Assembly: GCF_035610345.1 (NCBI RefSeq)
Contig: NZ_CP141212.1
Location: forward strand, 2,769,001 to 2,833,000
DNA length: 64,000 bases
Source of the DNA: Sinorhizobium meliloti
GTDB taxonomy: Bacteria > Pseudomonadota > Alphaproteobacteria > Rhizobiales > Rhizobiaceae
Direction of reading: 5' to 3'
How positions within the stretch are numbered: position 1 is the stretch's first letter; the number at the start of each line of letters is the position of its first letter. Positions 1 through 9,532 of this stretch are shown one piece after another. The notes under the pieces are model-generated. The model did not search any database and was not told where the DNA came from. It was given only the letters and a program-made list of their open reading frames with translations. Both the position numbers and the translations under genes were made by a program.

Positions 1-5
1 CTCAA

Positions 6-19
6 CGGGCCTTAGCCCG
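6..19 (-). terminator. Small hairpin after the outer membrane protein gene
   Basis: A 5-bp stem (CGGGC/GCCCG, loop CTTA on the plus strand) lies 2 bases past the stop codon at 22-24. On the minus strand it is followed by TTGAG, so the U-tract is weak, and the window ends here. Confidence 0.35.
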
Positions 20-21
20 GA

Positions 22-849
22 TCACTTATATACGATCGGCTCGGCCGGCGGCACATAGGCCGCTTCGCAATTGTTGCCGAAGGAATAGCGCAGGCCGGCG
101 CGCGCCTCGTGCACATAAATGTCCTTGTCGTAGGCCGGGCCGCTGTTGAGATTGTAGCCGAACATGTTGCCGCCGTTGATATGGCGGAAGCGGTAGCCGA
201 CATCGGCCTTGAGATTGCAGGTGAGATCCACGGCGGTACCGGCCATCAGCGCATAGGTGAAGCGCCAATCGCTTTCGCCCTTATGCTCGATCGTCGGGTC
301 GCAGTTGCCGGGATCCGTAACGTCGCAACTCGTGTTGCGCAGGGTTCCCCACTTTACCCGGGTACCACCGATACCGGCACCGACATAGGGCGTGAAGGCA
401 CCGTAGGTCCCGAGGTCCACATAGGCATTGGCCAGCAGGCTCCAGGCGGACATCGATGCGACATCGTTCGAGACGCAGTTGACGGCAACCCCGCAACCGC
501 CGCTGGTAGAGCCGTTGAAGTCGGACTCGCCGAGATAGTCGAGCGTGACGTCGGCACGCAGATAGCTGTTGATCTGGTATCCGACACCGCCGCCAAGGAC
601 GTAGGAATCATCTACATCGGCGCGGTCGAAATCGACCAGATTGCTGTTCGAGCCCTGGAAATAGTGGGCACCGCGCAAATCGTTCCACGCGTAACCGACG
701 TCGCCGCGCAAATACCAGCCGCTGGCTTCGACCACCTCCACCGGCTGCTCGACGAACGGTGCTTCTACGGGCGGCTGATAGACGTCCGCTGCATAAACCG
801 GCGTGCCGCTCAGCAGAGCCGCAGCAACGCCCCTAAAAATCTTCTTCAT
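22..849 (-). CDS. Outer membrane beta-barrel protein, Omp25/Omp31-like
   Basis: A 275-residue exported protein of the rhizobial/Brucella Omp25-Omp31 surface antigen family. The start is the ATG at 849, giving a signal peptide MKKIFRGVAAALLSGTPVYA cut before ADVYQPP. A GGGG-rich ribosome site precedes it; a longer reading from 897 would put unlikely residues before the signal. The mature part has a Pro/Val/Glu-rich N-terminus and then alternating aromatic strands (SGWYLRGDVGYAW, TPYVGAGIGGTRVKWG, LKADVGYRFRHI), ending in the typical ARAGLRYSF final strand. It should form an 8-stranded barrel in the outer membrane. A perfect CtrA-type site lies about 95 bp upstream and a short palindrome sits in the leader. 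The family call is firm; the exact paralogue is not known. Confidence 0.88.
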   Translation of the reverse strand: MKKIFRGVAAALLSGTPVYAADVYQPPVEAPFVEQPVEVVEASGWYLRGDVGYAWNDLRGAHYFQGSNSNLVDFDRADVDDSYVLGGGVGYQINSYLRADVTLDYLGESDFNGSTSGGCGVAVNCVSNDVASMSAWSLLANAYVDLGTYGAFTPYVGAGIGGTRVKWGTLRNTSCDVTDPGNCDPTIEHKGESDWRFTYALMAGTAVDLTCNLKADVGYRFRHINGGNMFGYNLNSGPAYDKDIYVHEARAGLRYSFGNNCEAAYVPPAEPIVYK

Positions 850-860
850 GCCCCAACCCC

Positions 861-876
861 AATACATTAGTGTATT
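861..876. promoter_or_regulatory. Leader palindrome before the outer membrane protein gene
   Basis: AATACA-TTAG-TGTATT, a 16-base inverted repeat starting 12 bases upstream of the ATG. It could be an operator or an mRNA stem-loop close to the ribosome site. Role is inferred only from its position. Confidence 0.35.
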
Positions 877-943
877 CTTGAACGGCTGACGGATCATAGT
901 CGCAGCCGTTTTGTATGCTTCGATGCATGATGAAGGGGAAAGG

Positions 944-958
944 TTAATCCCTGATTAA
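944..958. promoter_or_regulatory. CtrA-type binding site (TTAA-N7-TTAA)
   Basis: An exact match to the alphaproteobacterial CtrA consensus: TTAA at 944-947, seven bases, TTAA at 955-958. It lies about 95 bp upstream of the outer membrane protein start, in an AT-rich intergenic stretch, where a response regulator could act on that promoter. Confidence 0.6.
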
Positions 959-1025
959 CTACAAAAATTTACCTTGAATATTAACTTTTGGAAGTATTCG
1001 GTCGGTATATCTACGTACAGTGATT

Positions 1026-1053
1026 GCCCCTCATCCGCCTGCGGATGAGGGGC
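1026..1053 (-). repeat. Perfect 13-bp hairpin after glmM, interspersed repeat family
   Basis: GCCCCTCATCCGC, CT, then its exact reverse complement. It sits 16 bases past the glmM stop and could act as its terminator, although no T-run follows. The arm is shared with repeat copies at 18316-18353 and 58462-58512. Confidence 0.6.
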
Positions 1054-1069
1054 AGCGGCTATTTCTTAA

Positions 1070-2422
1070 TCAGGCAGCGTTGCGCACGCCGCCGATCACG
1101 TTGACGAGTTCGTCGACGATGCGCTCGACCTGACCGCGGTCGTCGCCCTCCGCCATGACGCGGATCAGCGGTTCGGTGCCGGAGGGCCGGATGAGCAGCC
1201 GCCCGTTCTTGGCGAGCTGCGCCTCCGCATCGGCGATCGCCTGCTGCACGCCGGCATCCTCGAGGGGCTTGCCGGCCGCAACGCGAACGTTCTTCAAGAC
1301 CTGCGGCACGGGCTCGAAACGACGGCAGATTTCGCTCACAGTCTTGCCCTGGCGCTTTACGACCGCGAGGATCTGCAGCGCCGCGACGAGGCCGTCGCCG
1401 GTGGTGCCGAAATCGGAAAGCACGATGTGGCCCGATTGTTCGCCACCGACGTTCAGGCCATCCTGACGCATCTGCTCGACGACGTAGCGATCGCCCACCT
1501 TGGTGCGGTGGAGCTTGAGCCGGCGCGCCTGAAGGTAGCGTTCGAGGCCGAGATTCGACATGACGGTCGCGGCAATGCCGCCGCCCTTGAGCATGCCATC
1601 TGCCGCCCAGCTGTCGGCGATGACCGCCATGAGCTGGTCGCCGTCGATGACCGCCCCCTCCTCGTCGACGATCAGAACACGGTCGGCGTCTCCGTCGAGC
1701 GCGATGCCGATATCCGCCCTCACCTCGTGCACCTTCTTCTGAAGCGCCGCCGGATGCGTCGATCCGCACTCAAGGTTGATGTTGACGCCGTTCGGTTCGG
1801 TTCCGATCGTAACGACTTCGGCGCCCAGTTCCCAAAGGGCGGAGGGCGCGACCTTGTAGGCGGCACCGTTTGCGCAATCGATGGCGATCCGAAGACCTTT
1901 CAGCGTGACGTCGCGCGGCAGCGTCCGCTTGGCTTGCTCGATATACCGGTAGATGTCACCGTCGACGCGCTTGGCCCGGCCGATATCCTCCGGCTTGGCG
2001 AGCTGCCCGGACATATCCTGCTCCAACAGTTCTTCGATCTTTTGTTCAATGTCATCCGAGAGCTTGTAGCCATCGGGCCCGAAGAGCTTGATGCCGTTGT
2101 CGCGGAACGCATTGTGCGAGGCGGAGATCATCACGCCGATATCGGCCCTCAGCGACCGCGTCAGCATGGCAACGCCGGGCGTCGGGATCGGGCCGAGCAG
2201 AAAGACGTCGAGCCCCGCTGCCGTGAAGCCCGCGACCATTGCGTTCTCGAGCATGTAGCCGGACAGGCGCGTGTCCTTGCCGATTACCACCCGGTGGCGG
2301 TGAGCGCCGTTTCTGAAAATCGTTCCTACTGCAATGCCGACCCGCATGGCGAGGTCCGGCGTCATCGGAAATATATTGGACTGGCCGCGAATGCCGTCGG
2401 TGCCGAAATATCTGCGCTTCAT
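1070..2422 (-). CDS. glmM: Phosphoglucosamine mutase
   Basis: Interconverts glucosamine-6-phosphate and glucosamine-1-phosphate, the step before GlmU on the way to UDP-GlcNAc for peptidoglycan and lipid A. It has 450 residues, the usual family length. The phosphoserine loop ISASHN has Ser102, the same number as in E. coli; the metal loop DGDADR is near 243, the sugar-binding GGEQSGH near 325 and the phosphate-binding RPSGTEP near 411. The ATG at 2422 is preceded by GGAG at good spacing, so the in-frame extension to 2551 is rejected. It lies downstream of ftsH on the same strand, but a strong terminator separates the two, so it probably has its own promoter. Confidence 0.97.
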   Translation of the reverse strand: MKRRYFGTDGIRGQSNIFPMTPDLAMRVGIAVGTIFRNGAHRHRVVIGKDTRLSGYMLENAMVAGFTAAGLDVFLLGPIPTPGVAMLTRSLRADIGVMISASHNAFRDNGIKLFGPDGYKLSDDIEQKIEELLEQDMSGQLAKPEDIGRAKRVDGDIYRYIEQAKRTLPRDVTLKGLRIAIDCANGAAYKVAPSALWELGAEVVTIGTEPNGVNINLECGSTHPAALQKKVHEVRADIGIALDGDADRVLIVDEEGAVIDGDQLMAVIADSWAADGMLKGGGIAATVMSNLGLERYLQARRLKLHRTKVGDRYVVEQMRQDGLNVGGEQSGHIVLSDFGTTGDGLVAALQILAVVKRQGKTVSEICRRFEPVPQVLKNVRVAAGKPLEDAGVQQAIADAEAQLAKNGRLLIRPSGTEPLIRVMAEGDDRGQVERIVDELVNVIGGVRNAA

Positions 2423-2661
2423 AAAAACTCCATTGTCCTGCTTCGGCGTCGCCTCTTGTGCCGGCCGCGTGCGCCTGCGTGTTCCGCTCTTGGTTTTCAT
2501 AGTTCCGCGACCCGCCCGCAAATCTGCGCCATATTTGCCATAAAACCGCAATATACGGCACCGATCATAACATCAGAAATCATTACAGCGCGTTACAACC
2601 GGATCTTTCCCTGAGCAACGCTTGGGCGCACCACTGTTGCACTGAAACGCGAGCATCCAAA

Positions 2662-2693
2662 AATGCCGCCGCTCCTTCCGGAGCGGCGGCATT
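2662..2693 (-). terminator. Rho-independent terminator of ftsH
   Basis: A 14-bp perfect stem (2662-2675 with 2680-2693, loop TTCC on the plus strand) followed on the minus strand by TTTGG. It lies just past the ftsH stop at 2716. Confidence 0.85.
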
Positions 2694-2715
2694 GGATTTG
2701 CGCATGTGTGGGAGC

Positions 2716-4653
2716 CTATTGCGGCTGCGGTTCGAACCCACCTTCGGGCTCCTCGCCCTTGGTGCCGGCTTCCTTCTTCGTGCCGGCTGACGGCACTGCA
2801 GAGCCGCGATGCGGCGGTGTGTCGTCCCCGAGATCGCGCGCCGGCTTCTCGCCGCGGATCAGAGCCTTGATCTCGTCGCCGGTCAGCGTCTCGTATTCGA
2901 GCAATCCTTCCGCGAGAGCCACGAATTCATGGTTCTTTTCGATGAGGATGCGGCGCGCCGTCTCATAGGCCTCGTCGATCAGCCGGCGGATTTCGTTGTC
3001 GATTTTCTGGGCGGTCGATTCCGAAACGTTCTTCTGCTGCGCGACGGAATGGCCGAGGAAAACCTCCTGCTGATTCTCGCCATAGGCGACCTGACCGAGC
3101 TGGTCGGAGAAGCCCCACTGCGTCACCATCGCTCGGGCAAGCTTCGTCGCCTGCTCGATATCGGAGGATGCGCCGGAGGTGATGTTCTCCTTGCCGAAGG
3201 TCAGTTCCTCGGCAACGCGTCCGCCCATCATGATCGCAAGGCGCGAGATCATCCACTTGTAGCTCATCGAGTAGCGGTCGCCCTCGGGAAGCTGCATCAC
3301 CATGCCGAGCGCACGGCCGCGGGGAATGATCGTCGCCTTGTGCAACGGATCGGCCGAGGGGACGTTGAGCGCGAGGATCGCATGGCCCGCCTCGTGATAG
3401 GCGGTCAGCTTCTTCTCGGCTTCGGTCATGGCCGAAGAGCGGCGCTCGGCGCCCATCATGATCTTGTCCTTGGCGTCCTCGAACTCCTGCATGGTAACGA
3501 GGCGCTTGTTGCGCCGCGCCGCCATCAGCGCGGCCTCGTTGACGAGATTCATGAGATCGGCGCCCGAGAAGCCCGGCGTCCCGCGTGCCAGCACCTTGAG
3601 GTCCACGTTCGGTGCGAGCGGCACGTTGCGGACATGCACTTTCAGGATCCGCTCGCGGCCGTTGATGTCCGGGTTCGGTACGACGACCTGGCGGTCGAAG
3701 CGGCCCGGACGCAGAAGCGCCGGGTCGAGCACGTCCGGCCGGTTCGTGGCTGCGATGAGGATGATGCCCTCGTTCGCCTCGAAGCCGTCCATCTCGACCA
3801 GCAGCTGGTTCAGCGTCTGCTCGCGCTCGTCGTTGCCGCCGCCGAGACCGGCGCCGCGATGGCGGCCGACCGCATCGATTTCGTCGATGAAAATGATGCA
3901 GGGGGCGTTCTTCTTCGCCTGCTCGAACATGTCGCGGACGCGCGATGCGCCGACACCGACGAACATTTCGACGAAGTCCGAACCCGAAATCGTGAAGAAG
4001 GGGACGTTCGCCTCGCCGGCAACCGAGCGGGCAAGCAGCGTCTTACCGGTGCCGGGCGGCCCGACCAGCAGCACGCCGCGCGGGATGCGGCCACCGAGGC
4101 GCTGGAACTTCTGCGGGTCGCGCAGGAATTCGACTATTTCCTCGAGATCCTGCTTCGCCTCGTCGACACCAGCGACGTCGTCGAAGGTCACGCGGCCATG
4201 CGCTTCCGTCAAAAGCTTTGCCTTGGACTTTCCGAAACCCATCGCGCCGCGCGAGCCACCTTGCATCTGCCGCATGAAGAACAGCCAGACGCCGAGGATC
4301 AGGAGCATCGGCAACAGCGTTCCGATGTAGCTGAGGAAGCCCGACGAGCCGTCCGTCTCCGGCCGAACCGTGACCGTGACGTCCTTGGCTTCCAGCCGCT
4401 CCGTCAGCGCCGTGTCGACGGCGGGCGCATAAGTCTGGAAAGTCGCCCCGCTTTCGGTGTAGCTGCCGATCACCTTCGAACCGGTGATCACCACGTCCTT
4501 CACACGGCTCGCGTCTACGTCCTTGAGGAACTGCGAGAATGGAATTTCACGCGAGCCTGCTCGTTCGGTCGGCTGCTGGAACATGCTGAATAGCGCTATC
4601 AGGAGAAGCGCTATGATTGCCCAAAGGGCAAAATTTCGAAAATTAGGGTTCAT
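2716..4653 (-). CDS. ftsH: ATP-dependent zinc metalloprotease FtsH
   Basis: Membrane-anchored AAA+ protease that degrades misfolded membrane proteins and regulators such as LpxC. It has 645 residues. Transmembrane segments are near 8-25 and 107-127 with a short periplasmic domain between. Walker A GPPGTGKT is at 198-205, Walker B IIFIDE at 253-258, the second region of homology includes RPGRFDRQ, and the zinc site HEAGH is at 420-424. The C-terminal tail is rich in Pro and Glu. The ATG at 4653 has GGGGAG upstream, which excludes the longer reading from 4686. A good sigma-70 promoter lies at 4712-4740. Placement after tilS matches many proteobacteria. Confidence 0.97.
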   Translation of the reverse strand: MNPNFRNFALWAIIALLLIALFSMFQQPTERAGSREIPFSQFLKDVDASRVKDVVITGSKVIGSYTESGATFQTYAPAVDTALTERLEAKDVTVTVRPETDGSSGFLSYIGTLLPMLLILGVWLFFMRQMQGGSRGAMGFGKSKAKLLTEAHGRVTFDDVAGVDEAKQDLEEIVEFLRDPQKFQRLGGRIPRGVLLVGPPGTGKTLLARSVAGEANVPFFTISGSDFVEMFVGVGASRVRDMFEQAKKNAPCIIFIDEIDAVGRHRGAGLGGGNDEREQTLNQLLVEMDGFEANEGIILIAATNRPDVLDPALLRPGRFDRQVVVPNPDINGRERILKVHVRNVPLAPNVDLKVLARGTPGFSGADLMNLVNEAALMAARRNKRLVTMQEFEDAKDKIMMGAERRSSAMTEAEKKLTAYHEAGHAILALNVPSADPLHKATIIPRGRALGMVMQLPEGDRYSMSYKWMISRLAIMMGGRVAEELTFGKENITSGASSDIEQATKLARAMVTQWGFSDQLGQVAYGENQQEVFLGHSVAQQKNVSESTAQKIDNEIRRLIDEAYETARRILIEKNHEFVALAEGLLEYETLTGDEIKALIRGEKPARDLGDDTPPHRGSAVPSAGTKKEAGTKGEEPEGGFEPQPQ

Positions 4654-4711
4654 CGAACTCCCCGGAACCTGTCGCAGCCCGCGCATTCGCCGGACTGTAT
4701 TGTTGGTCCTA

Positions 4712-4740
4712 ACATAGGTGTCCGGGGTGACCTTGCCAAG
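4712..4740 (-). promoter_or_regulatory. Sigma-70-type promoter of ftsH
   Basis: Read on the minus strand: -35 CTTGGC (4735-4740), 17-bp spacer, -10 CTATGT (4712-4717). This is close to the rhizobial consensus CTTGAC-N17-CTATAT, about 60 bp before the ftsH ATG. Confidence 0.65.
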
Positions 4741-4752
4741 GAAAACCGCCGG

Positions 4753-6117
4753 TTACGTTTCCATTTCTATCAAAACTTCGTGCACCGGCGGCGCGGGGTA
4801 TCGATCACGCCCAAACGACACGGCGACCGCATCCGCCATGATCCTGTCGAAACCCGGCAAAAAGGTGTCGTAAAGCGGGATGTGGTACTCGACTTTCGCC
4901 GGAGCCTCGCCGAAGGCGAGCCCCGCGCCGTCCGCCGACGCGATTTCTGGTGCCACCATGGATCCGCGCTTGGCAATCCCCGTCGGCAGCCCTGCGTCAA
5001 TAAGCCTCTGAGTCCACAGCCTCCCCGAAGCGTCCGCGGCGACCGTAACCGCCGTCCCGCCGCTCTTTACCGTGAACCGCCCATCCCAAATGCCCTGCCC
5101 GCCCGGTCCGACGGCGAGCCCCGGCAGGTTGCGCGCCTCTCGATAGAGATAGAGACCGCTTGCCCGCCGGTCGAAGACGACCCGTCCCGCCGTCATGCGG
5201 CCAGGCTCACCCGATCGCAGGAACTGCGAAAGCCGCTGCACCGTGGCGCGAGCGGGCATGTGGCCGCGCCCGCCGAGAACCGACGCGACCGTCAGGAGCG
5301 CACGGCGCCAGTCCGCATCGTCAATCTCCCGGGCATGCCGTGACGAAATCTCCGCGACGAGCGCCTCGTGAACGCGGATGCGCTTCTCGATCAGGGCGGC
5401 GGCTCTGGCGGAAGAGGCGGCGCGCTGACGCCCGTTGCACAAGGGCGTCGGCATCCCCTGGGAGGTCGCTATCCGGGCACGTACCCGGACCCGCTCGAAG
5501 GCGGGGTTGGCATTGCTCGGATCGTCGGTCCAGGAGACGCCGCATGCCTGCAGAAAGCTGCGGATCTCGGCGCGCGCCAAGCCGAGAAACGGCCGCAACA
5601 CCCAGATCCGCCGTCCGTACAACATGGCCGCGGCCATGCCGGCGGCGCCATGCCCTTCGCCCTGCTCCCCGTCTCCAGCACCCTCGCTTCTGCCGCGGGC
5701 AACGCGCATGGCGACGGTCTCCTGCTGGTCGTCACACGTATGGCCGGTCGCGATGCAATCGGCGCCAAGCCCCCCCGCGGCCTCGGCCAATAATTCGTAG
5801 CGTTTGTTTCGAGCCGCCGCCTGAATGCCGGTCGACGGCTTCGCGCCCTCCCAGCGATACACGCGGTGGGCAATACCGAGCGCAGCACAAAAAGCCGCCA
5901 CATCTTCTGCTTCGCGAGCCGACTGCGGCCTCAGCGCATGGTCGACAGTGCAGGCGGCAAGGGAAAATCCACGGCGCTCATCTGCGGCGATCGCCGCATG
6001 CAGGGCTACAAGCAACCCCATCGAGTCGCTGCCACCGGAGACGGCAACCAGAATCCTGCAGGGCCTGATAAAGGATCGGAGAAAATTTCGGGCCGTATCG
6101 AGGACGGCATGGGGCAT
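4753..6117 (-). CDS. tilS: tRNA(Ile)-lysidine synthase
   Basis: Adds lysine to C34 of the CAU-anticodon isoleucine tRNA, changing both its codon and its charging specificity. The 454-residue protein has the N-type ATP-pyrophosphatase P-loop SGGSDS at 27-32, followed by the TATGHTCDDQQET-type segment of TilS and a substrate-binding WTDDPSNAN motif, then a less conserved C-terminal half. The ATG at 6117 has GAGG upstream and lies 11 bp after the cpoB stop, so the two are probably cotranscribed. The C-terminal domain is divergent, as is usual in alphaproteobacteria. Confidence 0.94.
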   Translation of the reverse strand: MPHAVLDTARNFLRSFIRPCRILVAVSGGSDSMGLLVALHAAIAADERRGFSLAACTVDHALRPQSAREAEDVAAFCAALGIAHRVYRWEGAKPSTGIQAAARNKRYELLAEAAGGLGADCIATGHTCDDQQETVAMRVARGRSEGAGDGEQGEGHGAAGMAAAMLYGRRIWVLRPFLGLARAEIRSFLQACGVSWTDDPSNANPAFERVRVRARIATSQGMPTPLCNGRQRAASSARAAALIEKRIRVHEALVAEISSRHAREIDDADWRRALLTVASVLGGRGHMPARATVQRLSQFLRSGEPGRMTAGRVVFDRRASGLYLYREARNLPGLAVGPGGQGIWDGRFTVKSGGTAVTVAADASGRLWTQRLIDAGLPTGIAKRGSMVAPEIASADGAGLAFGEAPAKVEYHIPLYDTFLPGFDRIMADAVAVSFGRDRYPAPPVHEVLIEMET

Positions 6118-6128
6118 CCTGGCTCGCC

Positions 6129-7166
6129 TCAGCAGCCGAAACGGCTCTGCTCGCTCGCCACCTTCGCCTTCACGGCGGGTGATGCTTTCGGATAGCGCTT
6201 GTTGACCTCGCGCAGCGTGGCGCAGGCGGTCTCCTTGTTGTCGAGTGCGCCGAGGGACATGCCGAGCTTCAAGAGCATTTCCGGAGCCTTCGGTGACTTG
6301 CCGTGGCTCTGATGCGCGTTGAGGAAGGTCTTGGCCGCCTCGCTGTACTTGCCTTGCGAATACTGTGCCTCGCCCATCCAGAAGCTCGCATCCGCCGCCT
6401 TGTCGCCGCTTGGAAAGGCATCGAGATAATCGCGGAATTCCTGCTCCGCGATGCTGTAATCACCGGAAAGCACGTGGCTGTAGCCTGCTTGGTAGAGATC
6501 GCCCGGATCGCTGAGAGACGCGGTCGCCTGTCCGCTGTCCGACACGCTTCCCGGATTGTCGTTGAGGCCGCCGCCCTGGGTCGCAAGTCCTGTGTCGACG
6601 CCGGGCAGAGTCGCGTTGGCCCCGGGCTCCACGCCCGCCGTTGCAGAGACGGGATTGCCGTTCTCGTCGAAGATGATCTGCCCCAGCGTCGTCGGCGCAG
6701 GCGCTGCGCCTGGCCCGCCGGGATCGATACCCGCCCTATCGGCGCCGCCGGCAGCCGGAGCGCCCGAAGGCCGGCTATCCGTCACCCCGGGGGTGACGGA
6801 CGCCTGATCATTCGATTTCGGCGTTTCAAGCGCGCCGCTCTTCTTGGAGGAGGACCTGCCGTTTTCCAGGTCCTGGAAGCGGAACTCGTTGTCCTCCTGG
6901 AACTTCCGGATCTGCTCCTGCATCTGCAGGAGCTGGAAGCTCATTTCCTCGATACGCCCGTTGAGAGAGCGGATCTGTTCCTCGAGTTGACCGACCCGTG
7001 CGATATCGGATGACTGCACCTTCATTACCGGAAGGTTGCCCTTGCTGCCGGCATCGGTCTGCGTCGTACGGGCAAAGAGCCCGGAAAGCGGCATGGCATC
7101 TGCTGTAGAGCCGAGACCCGCAAGGGTCACGAGGCCAAGCAGTCCTGCCACGACAAATTTCTTCAT
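6129..7166 (-). CDS. cpoB: Tol-Pal associated periplasmic protein CpoB (YbgF)
   Basis: Periplasmic coordinator that in E. coli links Tol-Pal outer-membrane constriction to peptidoglycan synthesis by PBP1B. It has 345 residues: signal peptide ending at ADA near 24, a heptad coiled coil near 50-95 (LEEQIRSLNGRIEEMSFQLL), a long Gly/Ala/Pro linker of low complexity, and a C-terminal TPR domain from about 225 (YQAGYSHVLSGDYSIAEQEF, FWMGEAQYSQGKY). The ATG at 7166 has AGGACA upstream. It is the last gene of the tol-pal cluster, but a terminator lies between pal and cpoB, so it may also have its own promoter. Confidence 0.93.
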   Translation of the reverse strand: MKKFVVAGLLGLVTLAGLGSTADAMPLSGLFARTTQTDAGSKGNLPVMKVQSSDIARVGQLEEQIRSLNGRIEEMSFQLLQMQEQIRKFQEDNEFRFQDLENGRSSSKKSGALETPKSNDQASVTPGVTDSRPSGAPAAGGADRAGIDPGGPGAAPAPTTLGQIIFDENGNPVSATAGVEPGANATLPGVDTGLATQGGGLNDNPGSVSDSGQATASLSDPGDLYQAGYSHVLSGDYSIAEQEFRDYLDAFPSGDKAADASFWMGEAQYSQGKYSEAAKTFLNAHQSHGKSPKAPEMLLKLGMSLGALDNKETACATLREVNKRYPKASPAVKAKVASEQSRFGC

Positions 7167-7301
7167 TTCATTTGTCCTGTTCGTAACCGATTATCCCGCC
7201 CCTGAATCGCCTTGCGCAGTACATTCGTCGAATCCGAGGTGGGGTGCCGCACAGTTTTCCAACTCCCGTGAAAAAGCAACGGAGTTCGGCCAAAGTGTGG
7301 T

Positions 7302-7331
7302 AAAAAAGAAAGGGCGGCCCGCAGGCCGCCC
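7302..7331 (-). terminator. Rho-independent terminator between pal and cpoB
   Basis: An 8-bp stem GGGCGGCC/GGCCGCCC (7312-7319 with 7324-7331), followed on the minus strand by TTTCTTTTTT. It lies directly after the pal stop at 7357 and should reduce read-through into cpoB. Confidence 0.8.
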
Positions 7332-7356
7332 CTCGAATCCCCCCGATGCCGAATAA

Positions 7357-7887
7357 TCAGCTGCCGGCGCCGCCGAGAACGGTAACGGCACGGCGGTTCT
7401 GCGACCAGCAGGAGATGTCGTCGCAAACGGCGACCGGCTTTTCCTTCCCGTAGGAGATCGTGCGCATGCGGTTTCCAGGGACGCCGCGGCTGACGAGATA
7501 GTCGCGGGTCGCGGCAGCACGGCGGGCGCCGAGCGCGAGGTTGTATTCGCGGGTGCCGCGCTCGTCGGCATGGCCTTCGATGGTGATTGCGTAGTTCGGA
7601 TATTTTGCCAGCCACTGCGCCTGGCGGTCGAGCGTCGCCTGTGCGTCGGCTCGGATCGATGTCGAGTCGGTATCGAAGAAGATGCGGTCGCCGACGTTCA
7701 CGGTGAAGTCCTGCTGTGAGCCCGGGGTCGCCGCGCCTGCGCCGAGTCCGAGGCCGGCAGCATCGTTCGGCAGGTTCTTCTTGGAAGCGCAGCCAGCAAG
7801 GGCAAGCGTCATGACGAGCGCGATCATGACCGGATTGCGGGCGATGGTCTGCATGCGGCTTGCTGCCGGGGTGTCAATTCGGCTCAT
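7357..7887 (-). CDS. pal: Peptidoglycan-associated lipoprotein Pal
   Basis: Outer-membrane lipoprotein that binds peptidoglycan and is moved by TolB/TolA during cell constriction. It has 176 residues, with lipobox LALAGC (acylated Cys33) after a basic and hydrophobic signal. The OmpA-like domain runs from about 75 to the end with the mDAP-binding segment IEGHADERGTREYNLALGARRA. The ATG at 7887 follows an in-frame upstream stretch that does not look coding. It is preceded by tolB on the same strand with about 260 bp between, which holds a hairpin at 8083-8107. Confidence 0.96.
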   Translation of the reverse strand: MSRIDTPAASRMQTIARNPVMIALVMTLALAGCASKKNLPNDAAGLGLGAGAATPGSQQDFTVNVGDRIFFDTDSTSIRADAQATLDRQAQWLAKYPNYAITIEGHADERGTREYNLALGARRAAATRDYLVSRGVPGNRMRTISYGKEKPVAVCDDISCWSQNRRAVTVLGGAGS

Positions 7888-8082
7888 GGGCCGGGTCTCC
7901 TTGAGAAGTGTCAAATTCACGGTTGCCAGACTGTAACCGGAAGCGGTTAATTGCTTTTCAACGGATATGGTTAACAAATCGACAATGTGCGTCAGGGCGC
8001 CTGCTACACCAGCACTTTGCGGCGAGAAAGCGGCACATTCGCCTCATTCCCTGCCATAACTGTGGACGCCCGATCACGAAGA

Positions 8083-8107
8083 ATTTCGGGCCGTATCGGC
8101 CCGAAAT
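8083..8107 (-). terminator. Hairpin between tolB and pal
   Basis: A perfect 11-bp stem with a TAT loop (ATTTCGGGCCG and its complement) about 45 bp past the tolB stop. The following minus-strand bases, TCTTC, are a weak U-tract. It may partially terminate, or stabilise the upstream mRNA 3' end. Confidence 0.5.
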
Positions 8108-8150
8108 CTTTGAATCTCATCAATTCTCTCGATCGGGCCCGCCGGCGGCC

Positions 8151-9455
8151 CTATTCCATCAACGGCGACCAGGCCGGGTCCGAGGCGAAGCCCTGCGTCT
8201 GGACGAGCTGTTCATTGTAGCCCGTCAGATCGATCGAATAGAGCTGCGGACCGCCCGCACCGGCGTTCTGGCGGAAGAACATGAGAACGCGGCCGTTCGG
8301 CGCCCAGGTCGGGCCTTCATTGTGGAAGCCGGTGGTGAGAATGCGTTCGCCCGAACCGTCCGGCTTCATGACGCCGATCGAGAACTTGCCCCCGGACTGC
8401 TTGGTGAAGGCGATGAGGTCGCCGCGTGGAGACCAGACGGGCGTCGAATAGGAGCCGTCGCCGAAGGAAATGCGCGTCTGGCCCGAGCCATCGGCGCCCA
8501 TGACGTAGAGCTGCTGCCTGCCGCCGCGGTCGCTTTCGAAGACGATCCGGCTGCCGTCAGGCGAATAGGAAGGAGAGGTGTCGATCGCCGCGGTATTGGT
8601 GAGCCGCGTCGTCGTGCGCGAGCGCAGATCCATCGTATAGATATTGGCGTTGCCTTCCTGCTGCAGGCTCATGATCACCCGCTGGCCATCCGGCGAGAAA
8701 CGCGGGGCGAAGGTCATGCCCGGGAAGTTGCCGACCACCTCGCGCTGCCCCGTTTCGAGCTGCAGCAGATAGACGCGCGGCTGCTGGTTCTCGAACGACA
8801 TATAGGTGATTTCCTGACGGTTCGGCGAGAAGCGCGGCGTCAGCACGATGTCGTTGGCATTGGTGAGCGCCCGGGAATTGGCCCCGTCCTGGTCCATGAT
8901 GGCAAGTTGGCGCTTGCGCGCGTTCTTCGGCCCGCTTTCGGCGACGTAAACGATGCGCGTGTCGAAATAGCCCTTCTCGCCGGTGATCCTCTCATAGATC
9001 GCGTCGGCGATGATGTGGGCGACCCGGCGCCAGTTCTCCGGCTGGGTGTAGAACTGCTGACCGAGCATCTGCTGGCCGGCAAAGGTATCCCAGAGGCGGA
9101 ACTCCGCCTTCAGCCTGCCGTCGCCTTCCTGCGTGACGCGGCCGATGACGAGCGCCTGCGCGTTGATCACTTTCCAGTCCTCGAAACGCGGTGCGGCATC
9201 GGGATTGGAGATCTTCTCGATGAAGGCGCCCTTGTCGATCGGCGCGAAAAGCCCGGAGCGCTTTAGGTCTGCGGCAACGACGTCGGAGATCTTCCGGGCG
9301 AGGTCGCCCTGCAGGAAGTCCGTGATCGCGATCGGCAGCGGCTCGACGTTACCCTTGTTGATGTTGATCTCGACGAGCGCATTTGCCGGCGAGGCAATGA
9401 GCCCGCAGCCGGCGACCAGCACCATCAGGAGGCGGAAAAAATTGCGTCTCAGCAT
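8151..9455 (-). CDS. tolB: Tol-Pal translocation protein TolB
   Basis: Periplasmic beta-propeller protein that exchanges between Pal and TolA. From the ATG at 9455 it has 434 residues, with signal peptide [20 protein letters not shown] up to ANA. An N-terminal alpha/beta domain is followed by WD40-like repeats marked by [38 protein letters not shown] and [12 protein letters not shown] second ATG at 9461 gives two more residues and cannot be excluded; the extension to 9578 would remove the signal from the N-terminus. It lies about 70 bp after tolA on the same strand. Confidence 0.96.
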   Translation of the reverse strand: MLRRNFFRLLMVLVAGCGLIASPANALVEININKGNVEPLPIAITDFLQGDLARKISDVVAADLKRSGLFAPIDKGAFIEKISNPDAAPRFEDWKVINAQALVIGRVTQEGDGRLKAEFRLWDTFAGQQMLGQQFYTQPENWRRVAHIIADAIYERITGEKGYFDTRIVYVAESGPKNARKRQLAIMDQDGANSRALTNANDIVLTPRFSPNRQEITYMSFENQQPRVYLLQLETGQREVVGNFPGMTFAPRFSPDGQRVIMSLQQEGNANIYTMDLRSRTTTRLTNTAAIDTSPSYSPDGSRIVFESDRGGRQQLYVMGADGSGQTRISFGDGSYSTPVWSPRGDLIAFTKQSGGKFSIGVMKPDGSGERILTTGFHNEGPTWAPNGRVLMFFRQNAGAGGPQLYSIDLTGYNEQLVQTQGFASDPAWSPLME

Positions 9456-9532
9456 TTCCATAAAGCCTTTCAGCCTTTCGTTTTCCGAGCAGGATGAGGC
9501 GCAATGTTCCGCCCACAACCAGCCCAACATGT

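Noticed and set aside
2728..2745. tRNA T-loop-like GGTTCGAACCC
   Set aside because: It encodes the Gly/Phe/Glu-rich end of FtsH on the other strand and has no cloverleaf around it.
2809..4593. A 594-codon plus-strand open frame
   Set aside because: Antisense to ftsH; no recognisable domain.
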